A DNA stretch of 64,000 bases, from NCBI RefSeq assembly GCF_001613145.1, contig NZ_BDBU01000024.1, positions 124,001 to 188,000 on the forward strand. Direction: 5' to 3'. The translations under genes were made by a program, and so were the position numbers. This document shows positions 45,436-53,624 of this stretch, in pieces; position 1 is the stretch's first letter, and every line of letters starts with the position of its first letter. Origin of the DNA: Nocardia jejuensis NBRC 103114 (GTDB lineage Bacteria > Actinomycetota > Actinomycetes > Mycobacteriales > Mycobacteriaceae). Below the pieces are notes generated by a model. The model did no database searches, had not been told where the DNA came from, and was given only the letters and a program-made list of their open reading frames with translations.

Positions 45436-45478
45436 CCGCACGCGTCCCTCCGGGGTGTGATAGACGGGACGCGTGCGG
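45436..45478 (+). repeat. 13-bp inverted repeat covering the kinase start codon
   Basis: CCGCACGCGTCCC at 45436-45448 pairs perfectly with 45466-45478, loop 17 nt. The right arm contains the RBS-proximal GGGA and the GTG start at 45473. It may terminate the protease transcript, block kinase translation, or mean the kinase starts elsewhere. Confidence 0.7.
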
Positions 45479-46978
45479 GGAACTCCATTCGGCAGATACG
45501 AACTACTAGGGCTGCTCGGCGAGGGCGGCATGGGGCGGGTCCATCGGGCGTACGACACCGGAACCGATCGGGTCGTCGCGCTGAAGGTGCTACCGGAGGC
45601 GTACGCGCACAACGCGATCTATCGCGAGCGGTTCCGGCGCGAGGCCCATGCCGCCGCCCGGCTGAGCGAGCCGCACATCATCCCGATCCACGACTACGGC
45701 GAGATCGACGGACAGCTGTTCCTCGACATGCGCCTGGTGCAGGGCACCGACCTGGATGCCCTGCTCGAGGGCGGGCCGATGCTCCCGGTGCGCGCGGTCG
45801 GCTACCTCGGCCAGATCGCGACGGCACTGGACGCGGCGCATCGCGCGGGTCTGGTGCATCGGGACGTGAAGCCCTCCAACATTCTGGTGACGCCGGAGGA
45901 ATTCGCGTACCTCATCGACTTCGGCATCGCGGTCGGATACGACGACACCGGCCTCACCACCTCCGGCGCGACGATCGGCACGTTCGCCTACATGGCGCCC
46001 GAGCGGTTGTCGCACGAGGCGTACGACGGGCGCTCGGATGTGTACTCGCTCGCGTGTGTGCTGTACGAATGCCTGACCGGCTCCAAACCCTTTCCCGGGC
46101 ACAGTGCCGAGCGGCAGATCATCGCCCATCTGACCGAACCGCCACCGCGGCCGTCGATGAGCACGGGCGGGCTGATCGAGTTCGATCAGGTGATCGCGCG
46201 GGGAATGGCGAAGGATCCCGAGGATCGGTATCCGTCCGCGGCGGCGCTGATGGCGGCGGCGCGAACGGTGCAGCATTCGACCGGCAGTCTGCCGGTGGTG
46301 TCCTCCCCTGTCGAATCTCGGCGCGTCTCCCCCGAAGTTGCGGTACGACAGTCGGTTTCACCGAGAGGATCCCGGACCGACTCGGAACACCGAGCGGGAT
46401 CGGGAGTGGACCCGGACGGCCGCGAACAGCGGGGCGGATCGACTGCGGACTCGAATGGCCGCGAGCACCGGGCCGCGGCCGTGGATTCCGCACGCGCGTC
46501 CACCTCCTCGCGTGGACGCGCGCGACTGGTGGCGATCGCGATCACCCTGGCGCTCGCCATCGGACTCGCCGTGGGCTACACCGTCATTCGGTCCAACTAC
46601 TACGTGGCAGCCGACAACGGGCGGGTGGTGATCGTGAGAGGGTCGGCCATGTCGATATTCGGCCTGCCGCTACACGGCGTCTACCGAATCGGATGCGTCA
46701 ACGCCAACAACGAACTCAAACTCGTCGACCCCGACGCGCAACTCCCGGCGGACTGTCGCGAACTGCGACTCACCGACCTGCGGCCCGCCGCCCGGGACAG
46801 CGTGAACGAGGGCATGTCCTCCACTTCCCGCGCCCTGGCCCTCATCCGCATCCAGGCCCTGGTGACCCGAGACCTGTTGCCACCCTGCGGAACCCAGGTC
46901 GCACCCGCGAATGCCGCGATCGCCCAGCAGACCGCTGGGGCGTCGGTTCAGGGGGAGAACTGCCGGGTAACGGGCTGA
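45473..46978 (+). CDS. receptor-type Ser/Thr protein kinase (PknB family)
   Basis: A 501-residue kinase with an intact catalytic domain over about residues 8-270: glycine loop LGEGGMGRVHRAYD, Lys in VALKVL, catalytic HRDVKPSNIL, LIDFGIAVG, and activation segment TTSGATIGTFAYMAPE. A Ser/Glu/Arg-rich linker follows, then one membrane helix (LVAIAITLALAIGLAVGYTVI) and an extracytoplasmic domain of about 130 residues. That outer part (YYVAADNGRVVIVRGSAMSIFG, then LTDLRPAARDSVNEGM) resembles, as I recall it, the outer domain of PstP-type PP2C phosphatases rather than PASTA or NHL sensors. Starts at GTG 45473. Confidence 0.88.
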   Translation: MRGTPFGRYELLGLLGEGGMGRVHRAYDTGTDRVVALKVLPEAYAHNAIYRERFRREAHAAARLSEPHIIPIHDYGEIDGQLFLDMRLVQGTDLDALLEGGPMLPVRAVGYLGQIATALDAAHRAGLVHRDVKPSNILVTPEEFAYLIDFGIAVGYDDTGLTTSGATIGTFAYMAPERLSHEAYDGRSDVYSLACVLYECLTGSKPFPGHSAERQIIAHLTEPPPRPSMSTGGLIEFDQVIARGMAKDPEDRYPSAAALMAAARTVQHSTGSLPVVSSPVESRRVSPEVAVRQSVSPRGSRTDSEHRAGSGVDPDGREQRGGSTADSNGREHRAAAVDSARASTSSRGRARLVAIAITLALAIGLAVGYTVIRSNYYVAADNGRVVIVRGSAMSIFGLPLHGVYRIGCVNANNELKLVDPDAQLPADCRELRLTDLRPAARDSVNEGMSSTSRALALIRIQALVTRDLLPPCGTQVAPANAAIAQQTAGASVQGENCRVTG

Positions 46979-47090
46979 TCCTCGGACGATTCGCCGCGTC
47001 CGGAGTCTGCCGGACGACGATTCGTGGACCACGCGCCAGGCATGGTGCACGGCGCGGCAGGGATGGCTGCACGCTGGTGTAGCCACTCGG

Positions 47091-47744
47091 TCAGTACCCG
47101 GCGGTGAAGCGGGTGCGGTGGTGTTCGGGGGTTTCGGCTTCGTCCAGCAGGACGACGGCCAGGTCTTCCATGGAGATGGCGGAGTTGCCCTCGTCGTCGG
47201 TGATCAGGTGGTCGGTGCCGAGGCGGTAGGCGCCGGTGCGGGTGCCGGGTTCCAGGAGGGCGGCGGGGCTGAGGTAGGCCCAGTCGACGGGGCCGCCGTC
47301 GGATTGCACTGCGGCGGTGCGGAAGACGGCGAGTTGGCGGTTGCAGCCTTCGGCGATGGGGAGCAGTTCGGCGGGAAAATCGGGCTGTTCGCCGAGGGTC
47401 TTGCCGGTGCCGGGGACGGTGAGACTGGCGGCTCCGCCGACGACGAGTAGACGAGTTCCGTTGCGAGACAGACCTTCCACGAGTGCCGCGGCGACTTCCG
47501 GCAGTTCGTGTTCGCGACCGGGTTCGGGGCGGGTCGCGCTGATCACGACATCGCTGTCGGCACTGAGGCGGGCGACCTGATCGGGGTCCGAGACGTCTCC
47601 TGACCGCACGTCGACGCCCGCGGGCAGGTCGCTCAGGCGGCTCGCATCGCGGGAGACGGCCCGCACCCGATGGCCGCGGCTCAGAGCCTCGGCGACGACA
47701 CGACTTCCGACTCCGCCGGATGCTCCGAAAACGGTGATCTGCAT
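47091..47744 (-). CDS. NAD(P)-binding atypical SDR-family protein
   Basis: A 217-residue Rossmann-fold protein with GASGGVGSRVVAEAL at the N-terminus and a DVRSGDVSDPDQV segment, typical of NmrA/YwnB-like NAD(P)H-binding proteins that act as redox sensors or reductases; the substrate is unknown. Start ATG 47744. It ends convergent to the kinase, 112 bp away, and lies 168 bp after the EamA gene on the same strand, so shared MarR control is possible. Confidence 0.82.
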   Translation of the reverse strand: MQITVFGASGGVGSRVVAEALSRGHRVRAVSRDASRLSDLPAGVDVRSGDVSDPDQVARLSADSDVVISATRPEPGREHELPEVAAALVEGLSRNGTRLLVVGGAASLTVPGTGKTLGEQPDFPAELLPIAEGCNRQLAVFRTAAVQSDGGPVDWAYLSPAALLEPGTRTGAYRLGTDHLITDDEGNSAISMEDLAVVLLDEAETPEHHRTRFTAGY

Positions 47745-47912
47745 GATGTTTCAACTCCTCGTTCGGTCGTGCTCGTCGGTGGGTCAGGGATGCGCCGGTG
47801 ATCGAAGGCAGCGTTTTCCACGGGTGCCAGTTCCGTCGGCCGGCTCGATACGGCGTCACCGGCGCGCTCGCCCGCACAGGACGTGCGAGCGAGCGCGCAG
47901 GGGCGAGAGGGG

Positions 47913-48848
47913 TCAGGCCGCCGAGCGGGCCAGGGCGGGTTCGACTGGGGCGGCGGGGATTACGGCCGGGGCGGGTCGCGGGGTGGTCTGACCGAGCAGG
48001 GTGCCGCCGAGCGCGATCGCCATGCCGAGCACCTGTAGCGGAGAAAGCGCCTGACCGAGAGCGATCCAGCCGATGACGGCGGCCGAGAGCGGGCTGAGCA
48101 GGCCGAGGAAGGCGACCGAGGTGGCGTTGGCGCGAGCCAGGCCGCGGAACCAGAGGCTGTAGGCCAGGGCGGTGCCGATCAGTCCGAGGAACAGGTAGCC
48201 GCCGATGGCGCGGGCGTCCAGCGCGGGCGGCCCGCCCTCGACGATCAGCGCGAGCGGGAGCAGCAGGATGCCGCCCGCGGTGAGCTGCCAGCCCGTCATG
48301 GCAAGGGGTGTAACGCCTTCCGGCCGTCCCCAGCGCTTGGTCATCACGGTGCCCACGGCCATCGAGGCCGCACCCGCGAGCCCCGCGATCAGGCCGATCG
48401 TGTCCAGTGCGGCGGTGGCGCGCAACACCACCAGTGACACACCGAGCATCCCGACCGCCCCGGCGGCCACCTTGCGGGTGGTCAGTTTGTCGTTGAGCGC
48501 GACGCTCGCCACCCCGAGCGCGATCAGCGGCGCGGCGGCTCCGAGGACGCCGGCGACACCACCCGGAAGCCGGTACGCGGCCAGGAACAGCAGCGGGAAG
48601 AACGCGCCGATATTCAGCACGCCGAGCACTCCGGCCTTCCATATCCACTGTCCGTGCGGCAGTTTCCGCGTCACCGCCAGCAACAGCAGCCCGGCGGGCA
48701 GCGCCCGCATGAGCGCGGTGAACAGCGGCCGATCCGGAGGCAGGAATTCGGTGGTGATCGCGTAGGTCGACCCCCACACGAGCGGGGCGAGTCCGGTCAG
48801 CGCGAGCGTGCCGGCGTATCCGGCGGCGCTGGTGCGGGTGCTGCTCAT
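47913..48848 (-). CDS. EamA/DMT-family transporter
   Basis: A 311-residue drug/metabolite transporter with ten predicted membrane segments in two EamA repeats (LALTGLAPLVWGSTYAITTEFLP and a second starting near LAGAASMAVGTVMTKRWG). The substrate is unknown; the family mostly exports metabolites or amino acids. ATG 48848 has GAGGAG upstream; the frame extends to 49076 but overlaps the divergent marR and two operator boxes. Confidence 0.88.
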   Translation of the reverse strand: MSSTRTSAAGYAGTLALTGLAPLVWGSTYAITTEFLPPDRPLFTALMRALPAGLLLLAVTRKLPHGQWIWKAGVLGVLNIGAFFPLLFLAAYRLPGGVAGVLGAAAPLIALGVASVALNDKLTTRKVAAGAVGMLGVSLVVLRATAALDTIGLIAGLAGAASMAVGTVMTKRWGRPEGVTPLAMTGWQLTAGGILLLPLALIVEGGPPALDARAIGGYLFLGLIGTALAYSLWFRGLARANATSVAFLGLLSPLSAAVIGWIALGQALSPLQVLGMAIALGGTLLGQTTPRPAPAVIPAAPVEPALARSAA

Positions 48849-48867
48849 CTTCGGCTCCTCATTGATA

Positions 48868-48928
48868 ATCTCAACGTTAAGATAAAAGCATCCAGGTACC
48901 TCAGCGTCAAGTATCTCAACGTTAAGAA
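48868..48928. promoter_or_regulatory. two MarR-type operator boxes
   Basis: ATCTCAACGTTAAGAT (48868-48883) and ATCTCAACGTTAAGAA (48913-48928) share a 15-bp near-palindromic sequence, 45 bp apart, in the 103-bp gap between the divergent eamA and marR starts. They are the likely sites for the adjacent MarR. Confidence 0.78.
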
Positions 48929-48951
48929 TATTTCCATCGAGAGGAGCCTCA

Positions 48952-49452
48952 GTGAGCGACGCCATCGACCTGATCACCACGGCCTGGCAGGAAGCACGTC
49001 CTGACGTGGACGTTTCCCCCATGGCGGTGATCGGTCGCATCACCCGCCTGTCCCGCATCTTCGACCGCGAGTTCACCGACTTCTTCCGCGGTCACGGCCT
49101 CGAGTTCTGGGAATTCGACGTCCTGGCCACCCTGCGCCGCTCCGGCGGCGACACCGGCCTCACCGCCGGCGCTCTCAACAAGGCCGCCATGATCACCTCC
49201 GGCGCCATCACCAACCGCATCGACCGCCTCGCCGCCAAGAACCTCGTCGAGCGCGTCCCCGACCCCAACGACCGGCGCGCGATCCGGGTCCGCCTCACCC
49301 CCACCGGCCGCACTCTCGTCGATGACCTCCTCCCCCTGCACGTAGCCAACGAACAACGCATGCTCGACGACCTCCCGGCATCGGACCGTGCACAGCTCGC
49401 GAATCTCCTTCGCGCCCTGGGAGAATCCCTCGGAGACACCGCACTGGGCTGA
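48952..49452 (+). CDS. MarR-family transcriptional regulator
   Basis: A 166-residue winged-helix regulator: LEFWEFDVLATLRRSGGDTGLTAGALNKAAMITSGAITNRIDRLAAKNLV is the DNA-binding part and DPNDRRAIRVRLT the wing. GTG 48952 has GAGAGGA upstream. Divergent from the EamA exporter with paired boxes between, it probably represses both genes until a ligand binds. Confidence 0.9.
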   Translation: MSDAIDLITTAWQEARPDVDVSPMAVIGRITRLSRIFDREFTDFFRGHGLEFWEFDVLATLRRSGGDTGLTAGALNKAAMITSGAITNRIDRLAAKNLVERVPDPNDRRAIRVRLTPTGRTLVDDLLPLHVANEQRMLDDLPASDRAQLANLLRALGESLGDTALG

Positions 49453-49529
49453 CAGGCCACGCTCGCCTCCAGCCGATTCCCCGGCGAAGTCATCCGCGCC
49501 CCCACATCCAGCCCCGAATACGCAAAAGA

Positions 49530-49557
49530 GGCGGCACCCCCTTCCGGGAGTGCCGCC
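49530..49557. terminator. bidirectional terminator between marR and a small XRE gene
   Basis: GGCGGCAC (49530-49537) pairs with 49550-49557, with extra pairing CCC/GGG inside. It is flanked by AAAAGAG on the left, so the minus-strand read ends in CTCTTTT. It lies between convergent genes. Confidence 0.7.
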
Positions 49558-49636
49558 GTCTGCATTCGAATCAAGCTCACGCTTGTTCCACAACCCTTGT
49601 CCGCCAGCACAATTGGCGTCGATCTCCGCCGCTGAT

Positions 49637-49876
49637 TCATCGGCAGCCGGTCAACGCGCAAATACTTCGCCGTGGATCGCAGGGCAGAAGGCCGGCAACG
49701 TCGCAGTCGAGGACGGCCGAGACGAGGATCAGTTCGGCGACCGTGAAGGTGCTCGGCGCGACGAGTCGCACCAGCAGCATCCCCTCGGCCATCCCGAGCT
49801 CCCGGGCCAGCCCGGACGCTCCGATCTCCGCTTCGGACATCGCCCGCCGCACCTTGTTGCCGACACATCTACCCAT
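49637..49876 (-). CDS. small XRE-like DNA-binding protein
   Basis: A 79-residue protein whose core (AEIGASGLARELGMAEGMLLVRLVAPSTFTVAELILVSAVLDCDVAGLLP) fits the helix-turn-helix layout of Cro/C1-type regulators. The start is uncertain: ATG 49876 has GGTGGA upstream and is used here, TTG 49948 would add 24 residues, and a GTG at 50020 would read through the LexA-type box. It is divergent from the larger XRE gene at 50080. Function unknown. Confidence 0.6.
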   Translation of the reverse strand: MGRCVGNKVRRAMSEAEIGASGLARELGMAEGMLLVRLVAPSTFTVAELILVSAVLDCDVAGLLPCDPRRSICALTGCR

Positions 49877-49960
49877 CCAGTCCACCGGACCGCCTTCCGC
49901 CCCTGAGCCGGGCTCCGCGACCCCCGCCTCTGCGAGTCGCAGCGCCAATCTGGCTATCGT

Positions 49961-49976
49961 TCGAACATATGTTCTA
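49961..49976. promoter_or_regulatory. LexA-type SOS box between two XRE genes
   Basis: TCGAACATATGTTCTA matches the actinobacterial SOS box TCGAAC-N4-GTTCGA at all but one position, with a perfect GAACATATGTTC core. It lies 85 bp upstream of ATG 49876 (13 bp from TTG 49948) and about 104 bp upstream of the 50080 gene. Confidence 0.7.
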
Positions 49977-50079
49977 GTATCAAGATCGGGGCATGGCCGG
50001 TCAACGATCCACGCCCACACAGTTCGTACGTGGCCCGTGAATTCCGAATAGCGAAACGACCCGAATAGGCAGGTGAAAA

Positions 50080-50832
50080 GTGTTGTCCGGCAATCAATTC
50101 GGCGCATACTTACGTCAACGACGAAGGGATGCCGGCCTCACTCGCGAGCAACTCGCGCACCGGACGAACATCTCCGCCTCGCTGATCGAAAAGATCGAGC
50201 GCGGCGTCCGCCCAGCCACCCTCCCCACCCTCAGCACCCTGATGGACGGGCTGGACGTGCCGCCGTCCCACCGGCGCCACGTGCTGTCCCGGGCCCTCCC
50301 CGACGTCTTCGCTCACCCCAGCCCGCCGGCCCCGCCCCGCCCTACTCCCGAAGACCTCGCCGACCTGAACAGCCTCGACCACCCCGCCAGCTTCTACCTC
50401 ATGCCGACATTCGAAGTCGTGGCGGTGAACCCCGCCTATGAGCGAGCCTTCCCCGGCGTCGCGGCCGGGACGAACTTCCTCGAGTGGATGTTCCTGAACC
50501 CGATCTCCCGCACCGTCATGGTCGACTGGCACCGAGACGCCCACCGCCTGGTCGACAGCCTCCGCACCTTCGCCCCCCTGACGCCCCACGACCCGAACGT
50601 CGCAGCCGTGATTGCGAATTGCCGCACCGCCCCCGACTGGCCGGTTCTGTGGAACAAGCGCCCACACCCGGACACACAGTTCGACGAACACCTCACCGTC
50701 CGCGATCCCGCCACCAGCCGAGTCCAACACCTGACCCCGCGCACCTACACCCCCGAACTACCGATGCGCCCGTGGTGGCTCTGCCGCCTGATCCCAACCA
50801 CAAATGAGCTAGTTCCCGGAAATCAGCGATAG
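50080..50832 (+). CDS. XRE regulator with MmyB-like ligand-binding domain
   Basis: A 250-residue regulator: N-terminal HTH (FGAYLRQRRRDAGLTREQLAHRTNISASLIEKIERGVRPATLPTLSTLMDGL) and a C-terminal MmyB-type domain (DHPASFYLMPTFEVVAVNPAYERAFPG, NFLEWMFLNPISRTVMVDW), a PAS-like fold that binds fatty acids in related proteins. GTG 50080 follows AGGTGA. Divergent from the small XRE gene with the SOS box between. The gene downstream is decayed. Confidence 0.88.
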   Translation: MLSGNQFGAYLRQRRRDAGLTREQLAHRTNISASLIEKIERGVRPATLPTLSTLMDGLDVPPSHRRHVLSRALPDVFAHPSPPAPPRPTPEDLADLNSLDHPASFYLMPTFEVVAVNPAYERAFPGVAAGTNFLEWMFLNPISRTVMVDWHRDAHRLVDSLRTFAPLTPHDPNVAAVIANCRTAPDWPVLWNKRPHPDTQFDEHLTVRDPATSRVQHLTPRTYTPELPMRPWWLCRLIPTTNELVPGNQR

Positions 50833-50841
50833 TCGTGCACA

Positions 50842-51535
50842 TCAGCCGAAATCTATATAGTCCGACCAACTCGGATCGATCCACTGTCCTAGCTCACGCA
50901 TTATCGACAACCGTTCACGGTCACGCGCAACCTGCGGAGAAACATCGTTGAACCATGAAGTTACCGATGACCAACATTTTTCGGCCGATTCACCTTCACT
51001 GATAATCCAGACAGGAGGATCCGACTTCATCAGATCCGCACCGTCGATCAGCACATAGTCGAGGGTCTAGATACCGGGATTCAAGCAGCGCCTCGTACTG
51101 ATATCGGAGCCTCTCCAGAAAATCAGGATTCAGCTCAAGGAAATGTGGCACCTTCAGCTGATTCCTTGCAAATTCAGACCAATCGTAAATAAATTCAGGA
51201 TGTATGGGCCCAACGATATATTTCAGCTCTTCATCCCTTGGAACCCTCTAGGAAGTATTTTCCGAGTTTTTAAAGTAGGTTTATAGAAATACTCGACAGA
51301 ATGCAAGAAGGACGATTCTATGGACTCCGACGAACTCTCCAAGCCCGACACCGATAGGTCTGCTAACGCCTTCAGGTCGGCACACACATAGCGGTCGCCT
51401 ATATTCGGAACGCCATGTCATCCGGACCTCGACCTCTCGCTCAAGATCATAATCTTGAAACCCCTTGGTAGATAGAGGCTTTCGAGCACTCTGGAAGCGG
51501 TGGGGCGGGAGACCCAACGAACGCGGGTCATGAAA
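50842..51535 (-). pseudogene. decayed low-GC gene with three frame disruptions
   Basis: Four open pieces in alternating minus-strand frames read as one protein of roughly 220 residues. Near the 5' end is GFQDYDLEREVEVR (stop at 51281); then NIGDRYVCADLKALADL to KPTLKTRKILPRGF (51223-51417); then DEELKYIVGPIHPEFIYDW to YEALLESRYLD (about 51065-51250); then LIDGADLMKSDPPVWIISEG and the C-terminus ending YIDFG (50842-51066). At least three small indels are needed to join them. The stretch is clearly AT-richer than its surroundings. No family was identified; immunity-protein-like is only a guess. Confidence 0.65.
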
Positions 51536-51636
51536 TGACACCGCCTCCGGCTGCGTCTTGGTGGATGTGCGGCGGCGGGTATAACGCTCTGCAGTACGCA
51601 TGGGGTAGATGTTTGCAAGAAATCCATTCGGACCTC

Positions 51637-51903
51637 ATGATGGTCCATATGGATCTGAACGACCTCCACGACGGCATCAACCGCGCTGTGGGCGACGAGC
51701 TGCGCGCCGCACGGGCGCGCCGGGGGCTGACCCGGCCTCAGCTCGCCGAGGCGTCAGGCGTCGCCGTCAGCACCATTCAACGTTTCGAACGGGCCGAGCG
51801 GTCCCCGGATATGCATCAGCTGTTCGCGCTGTGCAATGCACTCGACATCTCGCCGCTCGAGATCATGGACAGGGCCGTCCAGCTCGTCAAGCGTTCCCGG
51901 TAG
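51637..51903 (+). CDS. XRE-family regulator
   Basis: An 88-residue regulator that is mostly one HTH domain (VGDELRAARARRGLTRPQLAEASGVAVSTIQRFERAERSPDMHQLFALCNALDISPLEIMDRA), similar in layout to phage-type and mobile-element repressors. ATGs at 51637, 51640 and 51649 are all in frame without a clear RBS; the longer frame from 51535 overlaps the decayed gene. It sits at the edge of the low-GC patch. Confidence 0.75.
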   Translation: MMVHMDLNDLHDGINRAVGDELRAARARRGLTRPQLAEASGVAVSTIQRFERAERSPDMHQLFALCNALDISPLEIMDRAVQLVKRSR

Positions 51904-52117
51904 CGGGTCGCCTAGATCTCAGCCGACGGCCTGAGACGTCAGGAAGAGGTCAACGATCATGGCCCGGCGGCCAGACCTGGCGGCGGACAGCCGCACTCAG
52001 GCAAGGGGTGACACTCGGGATCATACCGAGCCGCACGATCTCCCCGTCGGACCGCAAAGCCTCCGCGCGACTCCCGGCAATCGCCTCTCTTCGAATGCAT
52101 GGTGCCGATTCGAACTG

Positions 52118-53452
52118 TCAGTGTGAATTCGAGTAGCCCTGCGGCGAACCAGCGAGCCCGGGTGAGGAAGGTGGCCGCTGAGGCGAGGGCGCGGTTTTCG
52201 GGTGCGCGTCCGGTTTGGTGGCCGGTCCGGCCGGCACCGGGGGGAAGAGTTGTTCGGTCAGGGATCGGAAGAGGTTGGGGAGCAGGGGATCCGGGGCGTC
52301 GACTCGGCTGCGGGGGTTGGGGACGGGGGCTTCGGCGCGGGGTTTCGGGGTGCCGGGGAGTTGTGGGTCCACGGTTCCGGGTGCGGTCGGGTCGGCGGCT
52401 GTCGGGTCGATGTAGGTCGGATCCGTGACCGTCGGGTCCGTGGTCTCCGGGTCGACGGGCGCGGGGTCGGTGAAGAAGGGGAGGTCGGGGAGGCCGGGCG
52501 TGACGGCGGCGGGGAATTCGTCCACGGACGGGCCGATTTCCATGCTCTCCACGGGAGTCGGGGTGCCGCCGTCCGGCGCGGAGGAGTACTCCGAGCGCAG
52601 AATGTGGTTGTCCCGCAGCAGGACCTGGCCCGAGGTGGCCAGTACCGCCTCGGAGGTGCGCGGGTCTTCCTTGTCGGTGCCGGGGTACATCTGGCAGTCC
52701 GTGGTGTCGCAGGTCTGGGCGTAGTCGTAGCGGGACTCGGCCAGCGCGTACGAGCGGGCCGCGATGGCCTGTGCGCGAAGGGCTTCCGTGCCGCCCTCGT
52801 CCGCCCAGTGGGGGACCATCTCGGCGGGGACCACGCCCATCAGGTAGTCGTCGACGTCGACCGCGTTGACGGTGCGGGCGTCGTTGCCTTCGAGTGCGAC
52901 GCCCAGGGCGCCGCGGTAGGCGTTGCCGCCGCAGATCTCGAGCTGCTCCTCGGCGGGGCGGTTGGTGCCCTCCATGCCGGGGTAGGCCCACGGGTCGTCC
53001 GTGTCGCCCTCCCACAGCGTGGCGCCGTCACAGCCCTGGGTGATGGTGACGTCGGCGCCGGTGGCGGTCGGGCTCAATCGCGCGGATTGCCCGGGGATGA
53101 CACGCCGGCCCGCGACGAAGAAGGCCGAGTCCGAGACGACGGCCAGAGGCTCGTTGTCCTGCTCCTGGATCCGGACCCGGACCGTGGTCGGGCCGATCGT
53201 GCCCATGCTCGAGCCGACGTAGTAGTGGGCCAGGATGCGGTCGGAGGTCCAGCCGTCGACGGCTTGTTCGAACGCGCCGTTCTGACTCAGGCCGCGACCG
53301 TGGCCCGGACCGACGGCGGTCGCCGGGAGGAAATCACCGTCCGGCCACGCCCAGAGCAGAGCAGCCGTGCCGCTGGTCAGGGTGACGGCGGCCAGGGACG
53401 CGCTGAGCAGTCGGTGCCGTTTCCGGCGCTGACGTAGATAACCGTTCGGCAT
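52118..53452 (-). CDS. SpoIID/LytB-domain cell-wall protein
   Basis: A 444-residue exported protein (basic start, then LLSASLAAVTLTSGTAALLWAW). The central SpoIID/LytB core is marked by YRGALGVALEGNDARTVNAVDVDDYLMGVVPAEMVP and TEALRAQAIAARSYALAESRYDYAQTCDTTDCQMYPG; family members bind or cleave denuded peptidoglycan glycans. The last 150 residues are low-complexity Pro/Asp/Thr (DPTYIDPTAADPTAPGT). It is divergent from the PGRP amidase gene, 172 bp away, suggesting joint control of two wall hydrolases. Confidence 0.88.
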   Translation of the reverse strand: MPNGYLRQRRKRHRLLSASLAAVTLTSGTAALLWAWPDGDFLPATAVGPGHGRGLSQNGAFEQAVDGWTSDRILAHYYVGSSMGTIGPTTVRVRIQEQDNEPLAVVSDSAFFVAGRRVIPGQSARLSPTATGADVTITQGCDGATLWEGDTDDPWAYPGMEGTNRPAEEQLEICGGNAYRGALGVALEGNDARTVNAVDVDDYLMGVVPAEMVPHWADEGGTEALRAQAIAARSYALAESRYDYAQTCDTTDCQMYPGTDKEDPRTSEAVLATSGQVLLRDNHILRSEYSSAPDGGTPTPVESMEIGPSVDEFPAAVTPGLPDLPFFTDPAPVDPETTDPTVTDPTYIDPTAADPTAPGTVDPQLPGTPKPRAEAPVPNPRSRVDAPDPLLPNLFRSLTEQLFPPVPAGPATKPDAHPKTAPSPQRPPSSPGLAGSPQGYSNSH

Positions 53453-53624
53453 GTCATACCCGTTCTTTCCGGAGCCGAAGCTACATTCGAGTTATCGAAG
53501 GCTAATCCTCAACTGAAGATTCAGGTTTTGTGACAGATGTGACTAGTGTGGTCGTTGATCCGCCAGGAAGCAACCCCGCCGTACCGGCGAATCTCAACGG
53601 ATTGACCTGGAATGGGAGCTCTTC

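Noticed and set aside
49500..51903. Prophage or integrated element
   Set aside because: Three XRE genes, an SOS box and a decayed gene look element-like, but no integrase, structural gene or attachment repeats were found.
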